NCBI GenBank assembly: GCA_040775095.1
Contig: JAXGTD010000005.1
Coordinates: 1-64,000 of the forward strand
Reading direction: 5' to 3'
DNA length: 64,000 bases
Origin: JAXGTD01 sp040775095
GTDB taxonomy: Bacteria > Pseudomonadota > Gammaproteobacteria > Chromatiales > Chromatiaceae
Within the stretch, counting starts at the first letter, position 1. Each line of letters starts with the position of its first letter. Shown here piece after piece: positions 1 to 7,574 of the stretch. A model generated the notes under the pieces. The model ran no database searches. It saw nothing but the letters and a program-made list of their open reading frames with translations, and was not told the DNA's origin. The translations under genes were made by a program, and so were the position numbers.

Positions 1-1506
1 CACCCCGAGGATCGCCCCAAGATCGAGGAGATCGCCGAGCGGATGCGTCACGGCGACAACGGCCGCTTCGAGGCCGAGTATCGGTTGCGCCATCGCGACG
101 GCGAGTGGATCTGGGTGCTGGACCGCGGCGGCGCGCACGGGCGGGACGCGGATACCGGCGAGATTCGCTTCTCGGGCACCCGCGTGGACGTGACCCGGCG
201 CAAGCAGGCCGAGCTGAGCCTGGAGTATCTGGCCGACCACGATACGCTGACCGGCCTGTTCAACCGCCGCGGCGTCGATCTGTCGCTGCGACATTCCCAC
301 GCCCAATGCGTGCGCACCAGGACACCGCACTGCGTGTCCATCCTCGACCTGGATCACTTCAAGCGCGTCAACGACACCCGGGGGCATCTCGCGGGCGATC
401 AGGTGCTGCGGGTGGTCGCCGAGCGACTGCTGACCAATTCCCGCGACGCGGACTGGATCGGTCGCTGGGGCGGCGAGGAGTTCCTGGTCTTTCTGCATGG
501 GGCGACCGAGGCCCAGGCGGTGGCGGCCGTGGATCGCCTGCGTTGGGCCGTGGCCGCGGAACCGATCTGGTTTCAGGGCCAACAACTGCGCATCACGCTG
601 AGCGCGGGTATCGCCGCCTGTGACCTGTGCGACGACACACCGGACGCGGTGTTGGGGCGGGCGGACACGGCGCTGTTCCTGGCCAAGCAACAGGGCCGCA
701 ACCGCACCTGTGTCAGCGGCTGGACTACACGGGCGCGCGGGTCCGTCGTTCCCATGGCCGTGGTGGTGCAGGACGCGATTCGCGCGGCCGAATTGCATGG
801 TGCCTATCAGCCCATCGTCGACCTCGAGGACCGGCGCTTCGTTGGCGAGGAAACCCTGGCGCGCATCCTCACATCGGATGGCCGCATCCTGCCCGCTGAC
901 TCGTTCATCGGCGTGGCCCAGGACCTGGGACTGTTGCACCGGATCGATGAAATGCTGTTTCGCGCCGCACTGCGACACCGCGCGGAGATGCCCACGCGCG
1001 ACGGACCGCTGTCGCTGTTCGTGAACCTCTCCGGCGACCTGCTGCACCACCCTGCCCGGGTGGCCGCCCTCGCCGAGCGCCTGCCCCTGCCAACCGGGCC
1101 GCTGGGGGCACGGATGGTCGTCACCGTCAGCGAGTACGACGTGCGCGATGAGGGAACCCGGCTGGCGAGGTCGCTGGCCCCGTTTCTGGAGCACGACTGT
1201 CTGCTCGCCATCCGCGACTGGAGCGGCGACGCGGCAGCGTTGGAGCGCATGCACCCGCTGCCGATCTCCTTTATCCGGTTCGACCCGGGCCTGAGCCAGC
1301 GCGCGCCCCTTTGCGAGCGAACCCGGACCAAGATTCAAGGCGTTCAGCAGGCCGCCATGCGCCTCGGCATCATCTGCATCGCCCACCACATCGAGGACGA
1401 GGAGACCGCGAACGTACTCCACGCCCTTGGCGTATGCTGGGGACAAGGGTTCCTGTTCGGCCGGCCGTCCGACCCGGTGATCCCGCCGCCGGACACGCCG
1501 GCGTAG
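1..1506 (+). CDS. PAS-GGDEF-EAL signalling protein, 5' end missing
   Basis: The frame is open from the first base of the window, so the N-terminus lies outside. About 65 visible residues match the end of a PAS/PAC sensor (GEWIWVLDRGG, then TRRKQAE). A diguanylate cyclase domain follows, with GGEEF encoded at 469-483 and an RxxD inhibitory site (R-D-A-D) exactly five residues before it, so c-di-GMP synthesis with product inhibition is plausible. The C-terminal EAL-type domain is recognisable (YQPIVDL, VNLSGDLL, QGFLFGRP) but its signature motif reads ETL and the metal-binding aspartate motif is IRDWSGD rather than DDFG, so it is probably not an active phosphodiesterase. Convergent with lysS. 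Partner signal unknown. Confidence 0.88.
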   Translation, partial: HPEDRPKIEEIAERMRHGDNGRFEAEYRLRHRDGEWIWVLDRGGAHGRDADTGEIRFSGTRVDVTRRKQAELSLEYLADHDTLTGLFNRRGVDLSLRHSHAQCVRTRTPHCVSILDLDHFKRVNDTRGHLAGDQVLRVVAERLLTNSRDADWIGRWGGEEFLVFLHGATEAQAVAAVDRLRWAVAAEPIWFQGQQLRITLSAGIAACDLCDDTPDAVLGRADTALFLAKQQGRNRTCVSGWTTRARGSVVPMAVVVQDAIRAAELHGAYQPIVDLEDRRFVGEETLARILTSDGRILPADSFIGVAQDLGLLHRIDEMLFRAALRHRAEMPTRDGPLSLFVNLSGDLLHHPARVAALAERLPLPTGPLGARMVVTVSEYDVRDEGTRLARSLAPFLEHDCLLAIRDWSGDAAALERMHPLPISFIRFDPGLSQRAPLCERTRTKIQGVQQAAMRLGIICIAHHIEDEETANVLHALGVCWGQGFLFGRPSDPVIPPPDTPA

Positions 1507-1561
1507 ACGGCCCGGGCGCGGCGTCGAGACAGACCCCGACGCAGACTCCCCGCGGCCGCTC

Positions 1562-3118
1562 CTACGGGCGCATATGCGGGAACAGCAGCACGTCGCGGAT
1601 CGATGGAGAATCGGTGAACAGCATCACCAGCCGATCGATGCCGATGCCCTCGCCCGCCGTCGGCGGCATCCCGTGCTCGAGGGCGCGGATATAGTCCGCG
1701 TCGAAATGCATCGCCTCGAGATCCCCGGCGTCCTTGTCGGCGACCTGGCGGCGGAACCGCTCGGCCTGATCCTCGGCGTCGTTGAGCTCGGAGAAGCCGT
1801 TGGCGATCTCGCGTCCACCCACGAACAGCTCGAAGCGGTCGGTGACGAACGGGTCATCGTCGTTGAGTCGCGCCAGCGGTGAGACCTCGGTCGGGTAGGC
1901 GGTGATGAAGGTCGGATGCATCAGGCGCTGCTCGACGGTCTTCTCGAAGATCTCGATCTGGACCTTGCCCAGTCCGTAGCCGGGCTTGAGCGGGATGCCG
2001 AGCCGGGCGGCGACGGCCCGCGCGCGTGCCTCGTCGTCGAGGTCGGCGGGGACCAGGTCCGGGTTGAAGTGCAACACGGCCTCACGCACGCTCATGCGCT
2101 CGAACGGCCGGCCCAGATCATAGTCCTCGCCCTGATAGGTCAGCGTTGTGGTACCGAGCACGCTCTCGGCCATACGCCGGATCATGTCCTCGCTCAGATC
2201 CATCAGGTCGCGATAGTCGGCATAGGCCTGGTAGAACTCCAGCATCGTAAACTCGGGGTTGTGCCGGGTGGACAGGCCCTCGTTGCGAAAATTGCGGTTG
2301 ATCTCGTAGACCTTCTCGAATCCACCGACGACGAGCCGCTTCAGGTAGAGCTCCGGGGCGATGCGCAGGAACAACTGGAGGTCGAGGGCATTGTGATGGG
2401 TGATGAAGGGCCGGGCGACGGCACCGCCCGGGATCACCTGCATCATTGGCGTCTCCACCTCGAGATAGCCCAGGCCATTGAGATAGTCGCGGATGAACTG
2501 GACCATGCGGGTGCGGGTGCGGAAGGTCTCCCGCGCCGATTCGTTCATGATCAGATCGAGATAGCGCTGGCGGTAGCGGCTCTCCTGGTCGGTCAGACCA
2601 TGGAACTTCTCCGGCAGCGGCCGCAGCGCCTTGGTCAGCAGACGCAGCTCGTCGACCTTGACCGACAGCTCCCCGGTCTTGGTCTTGAACAGCACCCCCT
2701 CGGCACCGCAGATGTCGCCGATGTCCAGATCCTTCTTGAACCAGGCGTAGGCGTCGGCGCCGAGCAGGTCGCGCTGCACGAACAGCTGGATACGTCCGGA
2801 CATGTCCTGCAGGTGCGCAAAGCTGGCCTTGCCCATGACCCGCCGGCTCATCAGACGCCCGGCCACCTTGACCCGCAACGCCTGGGCCTCCAGCGCCTCG
2901 GCCTCCCGCTCGGCATACTCGGCATGCAGCTCACCGGCGACGACGTCGCGCCGAAAATCATTCGGGAAGGCCGGGCCGCGGGAACGAATCTGCGCGAGCT
3001 TCTCGCGACGCTGGGCGACGAGCTTGTTCTCCTCGCTCTGCGCGTCGACATTGGCGTCGGTCGGCAGATCGGCCGACTGGGTGCTGATCGGAGACTGGGT
3101 CTGCTGCTTGTCGCTCAT
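1562..3118 (-). CDS. lysS: Lysyl-tRNA synthetase, class II
   Basis: Charges tRNA-Lys with lysine in the cytoplasm. The 518-residue protein has the family's usual length. It carries an N-terminal OB-fold anticodon-binding domain (about residues 70-170), class II motif 2 (FRNEGLSTRHNPEF) and motif 3 near the C-terminus (GEGIGIDRLVMLFTD, ending IRDVLLFPHMRP). The first ~35 residues are a polar Gln/Ser-rich extension before the conserved helix. The gene starts 27 bp after prfB on the same strand, the usual prfB-lysS operon of gammaproteobacteria, so it is probably co-transcribed with prfB. Confidence 0.97.
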   Translation of the reverse strand: MSDKQQTQSPISTQSADLPTDANVDAQSEENKLVAQRREKLAQIRSRGPAFPNDFRRDVVAGELHAEYAEREAEALEAQALRVKVAGRLMSRRVMGKASFAHLQDMSGRIQLFVQRDLLGADAYAWFKKDLDIGDICGAEGVLFKTKTGELSVKVDELRLLTKALRPLPEKFHGLTDQESRYRQRYLDLIMNESARETFRTRTRMVQFIRDYLNGLGYLEVETPMMQVIPGGAVARPFITHHNALDLQLFLRIAPELYLKRLVVGGFEKVYEINRNFRNEGLSTRHNPEFTMLEFYQAYADYRDLMDLSEDMIRRMAESVLGTTTLTYQGEDYDLGRPFERMSVREAVLHFNPDLVPADLDDEARARAVAARLGIPLKPGYGLGKVQIEIFEKTVEQRLMHPTFITAYPTEVSPLARLNDDDPFVTDRFELFVGGREIANGFSELNDAEDQAERFRRQVADKDAGDLEAMHFDADYIRALEHGMPPTAGEGIGIDRLVMLFTDSPSIRDVLLFPHMRP

Positions 3119-3145
3119 GGATGATGGTCGTCGGACGATCGCGGA

Positions 3146-4244
3146 TTAGAGGCCGCTCTTCAGGCTGGCCTCGATGAACGGGTCGAGGTTGCCGTCGAGC
3201 ACGGCCTGGGTGTTTCCCGTCTCGACAAGGGTGCGCAGATCCTTGATGCGCGACTGATCGAGCACGTAGGAGCGGATCTGACTGCCCCAGCCGATGTCCG
3301 ACTTGGTGTCCTCCACCGCCTGCTGGCTCTCGCGGCGCTTCTGCATCTCCAGCTCATAGAGCTTGGCCTTGAGCTGCTTCATGGCCTGGTCCTTGTTCTT
3401 GTGCTGGGAGCGGTCGTTCTGGCACTGGGTGACGATGTTGGTGGGCAGATGCGTGATCCGTACCGCCGACTCGGTGCGGTTGACGTGCTGACCGCCGGCA
3501 CCCGAGGCGCGATAGACGTCGATGCGCAGGTCCGCGGGGTTGATCTCGATCTCCACCGAGTCGTCGATCTCGGGCGAGACGAACACCGCGGCGAACGAGG
3601 TATGGCGGCGGTTGCCAGAGTCGAACGGCGATTTTCGCACCAGCCGATGCACGCCGGTCTCGGTGCGCAGCCAGCCATACGCGTGGTCACCCTGCACCAC
3701 AACGGTGGCGGACTTGATGCCGGCGACCTCACCAGGAGAGACCTCCATCAGCTCGGTCTTGAAACCGTGCGTCTCGGCCCAGCGCAGATACATGCGCAAC
3801 AGCATCTCCGCCCAATCCTGTGCCTCGGTACCGCCGGAGCCGGCCTGGATGTCGACGAAGGCGTTCTTTGCGTCCATCTCGCCCGAGAACATCCGCCGAA
3901 ACTCGAGCCCGGCCACGCGCTGCTCGAAACCCGATAGATCGGCGACGATGGCATCGACCGCGTCGGCGTCGCCCTCCTCCACCGCCATGCTCAGCAGATC
4001 CGTGGCGTCGGCAAGGCCGCCGTCGAGCTCTTCCATGCCGAGAACAATGGTCTCGAGCGAGGCGCGCTCCCGGCCCAGGCGCTGTGCGCGCTCGGGGTCG
4101 TCCCAGAGGCCGGGATCCTCGAGCTCGCGTTGGACCTCGATCAGCTGCTCTTTCTTCTCGGCGTAGTCAAAGATACCCCCTCAGGGACGCAATGCGTCCC
4201 TGGAGGTCGGCAATCTGTGCGCGAATCGGGTTGATGTCCTGCAT
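3146..4244 (-). CDS. prfB: Peptide chain release factor 2 with +1 programmed frameshift
   Basis: Recognises UGA and UAA stop codons and triggers peptide release. It is encoded in two frames. An ATG at 4244-4242 opens 25 codons (MQDINPIRAQIADLQG...) ending at an in-frame UGA at 4169-4167. Slipping +1 on CUU-U gives GAC and continues as DYAEKKEQL... to the stop at 3146, for 365 residues in total, the Escherichia coli length. The site reads AGGGGG-TAT-CTT-TGA-C, identical to the classic one. The SPF stop-recognition tripeptide and the catalytic GGQ motif are both present. Known function of the shift: low RF2 lets the ribosome slip at UGA, giving autoregulation. A -10-like TATACT lies at 4279-4274. 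A conventional gene caller may start the gene at 4036 and miss the N-terminus. Confidence 0.97.
4167..4202 (-). promoter_or_regulatory. prfB +1 recoding site with upstream stem-loop
   Basis: Read on the minus strand, a perfect 9-bp hairpin (CAGGGACGC-ATT-GCGTCCCTG, 4202-4182) is followed with no spacer by the internal Shine-Dalgarno AGGGGG (4181-4176) and the slip site TAT-CTT-TGA-C. The SD, slippery CUU and UGA-C context are the established recoding signals. The abutting hairpin is seen in the sequence, but its role is inference. Confidence 0.9.
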
Positions 4245-4273
4245 GGAGGCCTCTCCGGGCGGAAAATCCAGCT

Positions 4274-4279
4274 AGTATA
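4274..4279 (-). promoter_or_regulatory. Candidate -10 element for prfB-lysS
   Basis: TATACT on the minus strand, about 30 bases before the prfB ATG and ahead of a purine-rich CCGGAGAGG ribosome-binding region. No convincing -35 hexamer is present at 16-18 bp, so this is a weak call based on the -10 match and its position. Confidence 0.35.
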
Positions 4280-4499
4280 TCCCATCGTGCTGGAGCAGGA
4301 CCGGGCGGCATCACTCGCGTCCGCCCTGGTGCCGACCGGGATTCACCCGCCGGGCGCGGCCGCACGGTCGTCCCCCCCCCGCCGACTGGCAGCCGAGGTC
4401 GCTTCCGGCGGCGCGGTCGAACCCTCAGGGGGAAGCCAAACCGCGCCCTTTTGGTCGTCTATACTCGAAGTACGGCAAACAGAGAAGGCTTTGAAAACC

Positions 4500-5225
4500 A
4501 TGGCCCGACTACCCAGATTCATCCTCCCCGGCTACCCGCAGCACGTCATCCAGCGCGGCAACAACCGTCAGCCCATCATGCAGGATGAGGAGGACTATTG
4601 GTTCCTGTGGGGCAAGCTGCGCGATGCCGCCGCCAAGTTCGGCTGCGAGATCCATGCCTACGTGCTGATGCCAAATCACTTCCACCTGGTTCTGACCCCG
4701 TGGCAGGAGGACGGGATCGGTAAGCTGATGCAGTACGTGGGCCGCTATCACGTACAACACGTCAACACCCGCTACGGGCGCACCGGGACGCTGTGGGAGG
4801 GTCGTTACCGCGCGACCCTGCTCGACCCGGCGACGTTTCTGCTCCCGGTCTGCCGCTACGTGGAGCTCAACGCGGTGCGCGCCGGGCTGGTGGCGACGCC
4901 AGCAGACTACGGCTGGTCGAGCTACGCGGCCAACGCGCTCGGCGACAAGGACGAGCTGGTCACGCCCCACGCCACGTATCGTCGGCTCGGGCGCAGCGCC
5001 AAGGCGCGCCTGGAGGCCTATCGGGCGGGTTTTGCCGAGCCGATGGACGCGGCGCTGCTCGAACGCATCCGTGAGTCGACCAACAAGGCCTGGGTGCTTG
5101 GTGACCTGGCGTTCTGCAACGCGATCGAGGAGAAGCTCAACCGCCGCGCACTGCCGCGACCCCGTGGCGGCGACCGGCGCTCGGCGACCTATCGGCGCGC
5201 CGCATCGGCCGCACGCAACGCGTGA
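4500..5225 (+). CDS. RAYT-type transposase (Y1_Tnp domain, REP-associated)
   Basis: Single-domain HUH-type nuclease of the REP-associated tyrosine transposase family, 241 residues from the ATG at 4500. The N-terminus MARLPRFILPGYPQHVIQRG is typical. The metal-binding HUH motif is MPNHFHLV, and the candidate catalytic tyrosine lies in the later LWEGRYRATLL segment. Such proteins are single-copy, domesticated relatives of IS200/IS605 transposases thought to mobilise short palindromic REP sequences. No terminal inverted repeats, target duplications or accessory genes surround it, so it looks like a resident chromosomal gene. A TATACT -10-like sequence sits at 4460-4465. Multi-hairpin repeats elsewhere in the window are possible substrates, but none flanks this gene. 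Confidence 0.9.
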   Translation: MARLPRFILPGYPQHVIQRGNNRQPIMQDEEDYWFLWGKLRDAAAKFGCEIHAYVLMPNHFHLVLTPWQEDGIGKLMQYVGRYHVQHVNTRYGRTGTLWEGRYRATLLDPATFLLPVCRYVELNAVRAGLVATPADYGWSSYAANALGDKDELVTPHATYRRLGRSAKARLEAYRAGFAEPMDAALLERIRESTNKAWVLGDLAFCNAIEEKLNRRALPRPRGGDRRSATYRRAASAARNA

Positions 5226-5266
5226 TCGACCGACCATCGCCACCGGACCGTGCCCCGGGTGGGGCG

Positions 5267-5641
5267 ATGGTCTATCGTCCGCGCGAGGACGAGGCCTTCG
5301 CGACCGCGGAGTTGTGCGAGATCCTCGAGATCTGGAACCGCTGCGATGACGCCGCCGTCTCCATCGCGCGAGCGACCGTGGCACCAGGCGTCACGACCCG
5401 CCGGCACCGGCTGCACGACATCGTGGAGCGTTACCTGATCATCCGCGGCCAGGGGCGCGTGGAGATTGGCGAGCTGGCGCCGCGAACGGTGAGCGCGGGC
5501 GATCTGGTCTTTATTCCCCGCGCGTGCCCCCAGCGCATCGCCAACACCGGTAACGCTGATCTGGTGTTCCTGGCGATCTGCACACCGCGCTTCTCGGCCG
5601 CGCTCTACGAAGATATCGACACCACCGATCAGGACAGCTGA
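5267..5641 (+). CDS. Cupin-domain protein
   Basis: Small single-domain cupin of about 124 residues. The beta-barrel segments are visible (H-x-L-H-x3-E in RRHRLHDIVERYLIIRG, then G-x5-P in SAGDLVFIPRACPQRI), suggesting a metal-binding pocket, although the residues differ from enzymes of known substrate. The start is uncertain: ATG at 5267 follows GGTGGGG, while a GTG at 5222 overlaps the end of the RAYT gene and would add 15 proline-rich residues. The substrate cannot be inferred, and neighbours give no pathway clue. Confidence 0.75.
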   Translation: MVYRPREDEAFATAELCEILEIWNRCDDAAVSIARATVAPGVTTRRHRLHDIVERYLIIRGQGRVEIGELAPRTVSAGDLVFIPRACPQRIANTGNADLVFLAICTPRFSAALYEDIDTTDQDS

Positions 5642-5711
5642 CGGCCGGACGCGCGGGCGCCACCGGCACCCGTGTCAACCAGCCAGACCACTCGACAGGA
5701 GCAAGCCCCCG

Positions 5712-6053
5712 ATGTCGGAGATCCATCTCGTGCGCAAGCACTGCCTGGGCCGCGGCGCCGCGCGCGCCGAGATCGAGCGCATCGCACGGCGTGTCCGCGA
5801 GCAGTACGGCGCCAGCTATCAATGGCGGGGCGACCGCCTGACCTTCTGGCACGCGAGCGCTTCCGGGTACATCTGCCTGAGCGACGAGAGCTTCGACCTG
5901 ACCATCAAGCTGGGCTGGCTGCTGGCGCCATTGCGCGGGCCGATCGCGCAACGTGTCCGCCGCAAGGTCGACGAGGCGCTCGCCCGACACGGCCAGGATG
6001 CGGCCGCTCACCCCCGGCCAGGGGCCGCCCGGCCTGTCCAGCCCACCAAGTGA
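5712..6053 (+). CDS. Polyhydroxyalkanoic acid system (PHA_gran_rgn) family protein
   Basis: The 113-residue protein begins MSEIHLVRKHCLG and has the FDLTIKLGWLLAPL core typical of the small PHA granule-region family found beside polyhydroxyalkanoate genes. Its biochemical role is not well defined. No phaC, phaE or phasin gene is present in this window, so the link to PHA rests on family membership only. The last ~13 residues (proline/arginine-rich, ending ARPVQPTK) are encoded by the 5' part of a repeat element (copy A) and are probably not part of the ancestral fold. An upstream purine-rich CAGGAGC supports the ATG at 5712. Confidence 0.8.
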   Translation: MSEIHLVRKHCLGRGAARAEIERIARRVREQYGASYQWRGDRLTFWHASASGYICLSDESFDLTIKLGWLLAPLRGPIAQRVRRKVDEALARHGQDAAAHPRPGAARPVQPTK

Positions 6054-6131
6054 CTGAACACGGAACGACCCGGAAACCGCGTTTGCGGGTCGCGAGCTGA
6101 TCCCATGTCGGGACGGCGTTCGATCGGCATC
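6008..6131 (+). repeat. Multi-hairpin intergenic repeat, copy A
   Basis: It aligns without gaps over about 100 bases to copies B and C. The central hairpin is CGACCCG (6066-6072) paired with CGGGTCG (6086-6092), with inner AAAC/GTTT, followed by CGCGAGCTGATC. The element overlaps the last codons and stop of the PHA-system gene. A possible second dyad (GATC...CGATC) follows to about 6126. Confidence 0.75.
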
Positions 6132-6522
6132 GTCTCAAGCGGACGCTGATCCGGCCCGGGCCCCCGCGGGGTCCCCGCCGCGACTTCCCCAGAACACGGT
6201 GGCAGGCACGGCCGCAAGCAGCCGTCGGCACCGCGGCTCGCCCCACGCGTCCCCTTTTCCCAGCTTGCCGACGGCAGGACAAGGCCGTCTGGCACCCGGC
6301 GGATCAGTGCCTCGGGACCCCGGCCAATTCGTCATTCCTCGTTTAACAATCAGCCAGATACCACTGACATCGCAGCAAATTATTTTTTCTCCTCCTTGTC
6401 TTTTGCGTCCTCCGTTTCTATCCTTGTTGGCATAAGGGGGGGCCGACGGGCCGGTCGCGGGGGGCGCGACCGGCCGTGGGGATGTTGGCCGAAGCCGACC
6501 ACAGTATTTTCAGGGGCACTCC
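6132..6522. other. Intergenic region upstream of the Tat-exported hydrolase
   Basis: No gene is supported. It contains a locally AT-rich, T/C-rich tract at about 6340-6430 and a perfect 10-bp hairpin, GGCCGGTCGC (6449-6458) with GCGACCGGCC (6466-6475) and a 7-base G-rich loop, in the likely 5' leader of the downstream gene. No convincing -35/-10 pair was found. Confidence 0.5.
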
Positions 6523-7491
6523 ATGATGTACCGATCGAGCAATCCAACGGACGACGCGTGCGTTTGTCCGACCGGCGGGAGCGACACCGCCCTTTTTGAT
6601 CGCCGGCGTTTCCTCGCCGCACTGGGGGCTGCATCGGGCGGGCTGCTGCTGGGGGGGCTGCCGGACCTTGCCGAGGCCAGGGGCGGGGCCTCTTTGCAGA
6701 GCCAGGTCGCCTCCCAGGTAAAGCGTCTGCGCGCCCAGGGCCTGATCCGGCCGGACGAGCACACATCCTGGTCGGTCTACGACTTCACCGGCCGCAAGAA
6801 ACTGGTCGCGATCAACGAGGACATCCCCCGCCAGGCGGCGAGCATGATCAAGCCGTTTGTCGCCCAGGCGTTTTTCTATACAGTGCAACGGCCCGGGTCC
6901 GGCCTGCGTTACACGAGCTCGCACCGCGCGACGATGGAACAGATGATCCGCCGCAGCAACAATTCCGCCACCAACAAGCTGATGGACATCGTCAGCCGTT
7001 ACAACGGCGGTGGCGGACCAAAGGCGGTGGAGAAGGTGCTCAAGGCCAACGCGCCGGGCATCTTCGTCCAGACCACCATCGTCGAGCGCATCCCCGCGGG
7101 CGGGCGCACCTATCGCAACAAGGCGTCCGCGCACGACTACAGCCGCTTCCTGTTCGCGCTCTGGAACGACCGCCTGCCATACGCCGACGAGCTGCGCGAG
7201 CTGATGGCGTTACCGAACAACGATCGCATCACCCGCGGTGTCAGCAACATCCCGTCTCATGTGCGCGTCTACGACAAGACCGGTTCCACGGCGCGGCTGT
7301 GCGGCAATATGGGCATCATCGAGTGTCACGACGGCCGCGGACGCCCTCGGCCCTATACCTTCGTTGGCATCATCGAGAAGCCAAACAGCACGTCCTCGTA
7401 TGGCACCTGGATCACGAAGCGCAGCAATGCCATCCGCTCCGTGTCGAAGGTCGTCTACGGCTACATGAAGGACCGTCACCAGCTCGCATGA
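6523..7491 (+). CDS. Tat-exported serine hydrolase, class A beta-lactamase-like
   Basis: A 322-residue protein with a twin-arginine signal (DRRRFLAALGAASGG, residues 26-40) after an unusual 25-residue N-region with two cysteines. The mature part has the three active-site motifs of the penicillin-binding/beta-lactamase fold: S107-M-I-K110, S145-N-N147 and K252-T-G254. No omega-loop ExxLN motif of true class A enzymes is obvious, so hydrolysis of beta-lactams is unproven; it may be a peptidase or peptidoglycan-active hydrolase. Export by Tat implies folding before translocation. SD AGGGGC precedes the ATG. Convergent with purL. Confidence 0.85.
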   Translation: MMYRSSNPTDDACVCPTGGSDTALFDRRRFLAALGAASGGLLLGGLPDLAEARGGASLQSQVASQVKRLRAQGLIRPDEHTSWSVYDFTGRKKLVAINEDIPRQAASMIKPFVAQAFFYTVQRPGSGLRYTSSHRATMEQMIRRSNNSATNKLMDIVSRYNGGGGPKAVEKVLKANAPGIFVQTTIVERIPAGGRTYRNKASAHDYSRFLFALWNDRLPYADELRELMALPNNDRITRGVSNIPSHVRVYDKTGSTARLCGNMGIIECHDGRGRPRPYTFVGIIEKPNSTSSYGTWITKRSNAIRSVSKVVYGYMKDRHQLA

Positions 7492-7536
7492 GCCTGCTGG
7501 CCCGGACCACCGGCCGAGCCGGTGGTCCGGGCAGGC
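7492..7536. terminator. Strong 14-bp hairpin between convergent genes
   Basis: CCCGGACCACCGGC (7501-7514), loop CGA, then GCCGGTGGTCCGGG (7518-7531) is a perfect 14-bp stem, extended by GCCTG/CAGGC. It begins right after the hydrolase stop and ends before the purL stop. There is no T-tract on either side, so it is not a canonical intrinsic terminator. It may block read-through or protect 3' ends of both transcripts. Confidence 0.5.
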
Positions 7537-7574
7537 GCCCATACGCCCTCGCGGGGACGCCACCCGGCGGAGAA

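Noticed and set aside
4141..4365. A 74-residue open frame covering the start of prfB
   Set aside because: It is in a different frame from the prfB leader and its residues are uninformative; the RF2 leader with its recoding site explains the region.
4500..5225. Complete insertion sequence around the transposase-like gene
   Set aside because: No terminal inverted repeats, target duplications or accessory orf were seen; RAYT genes are normally not mobile in that way.
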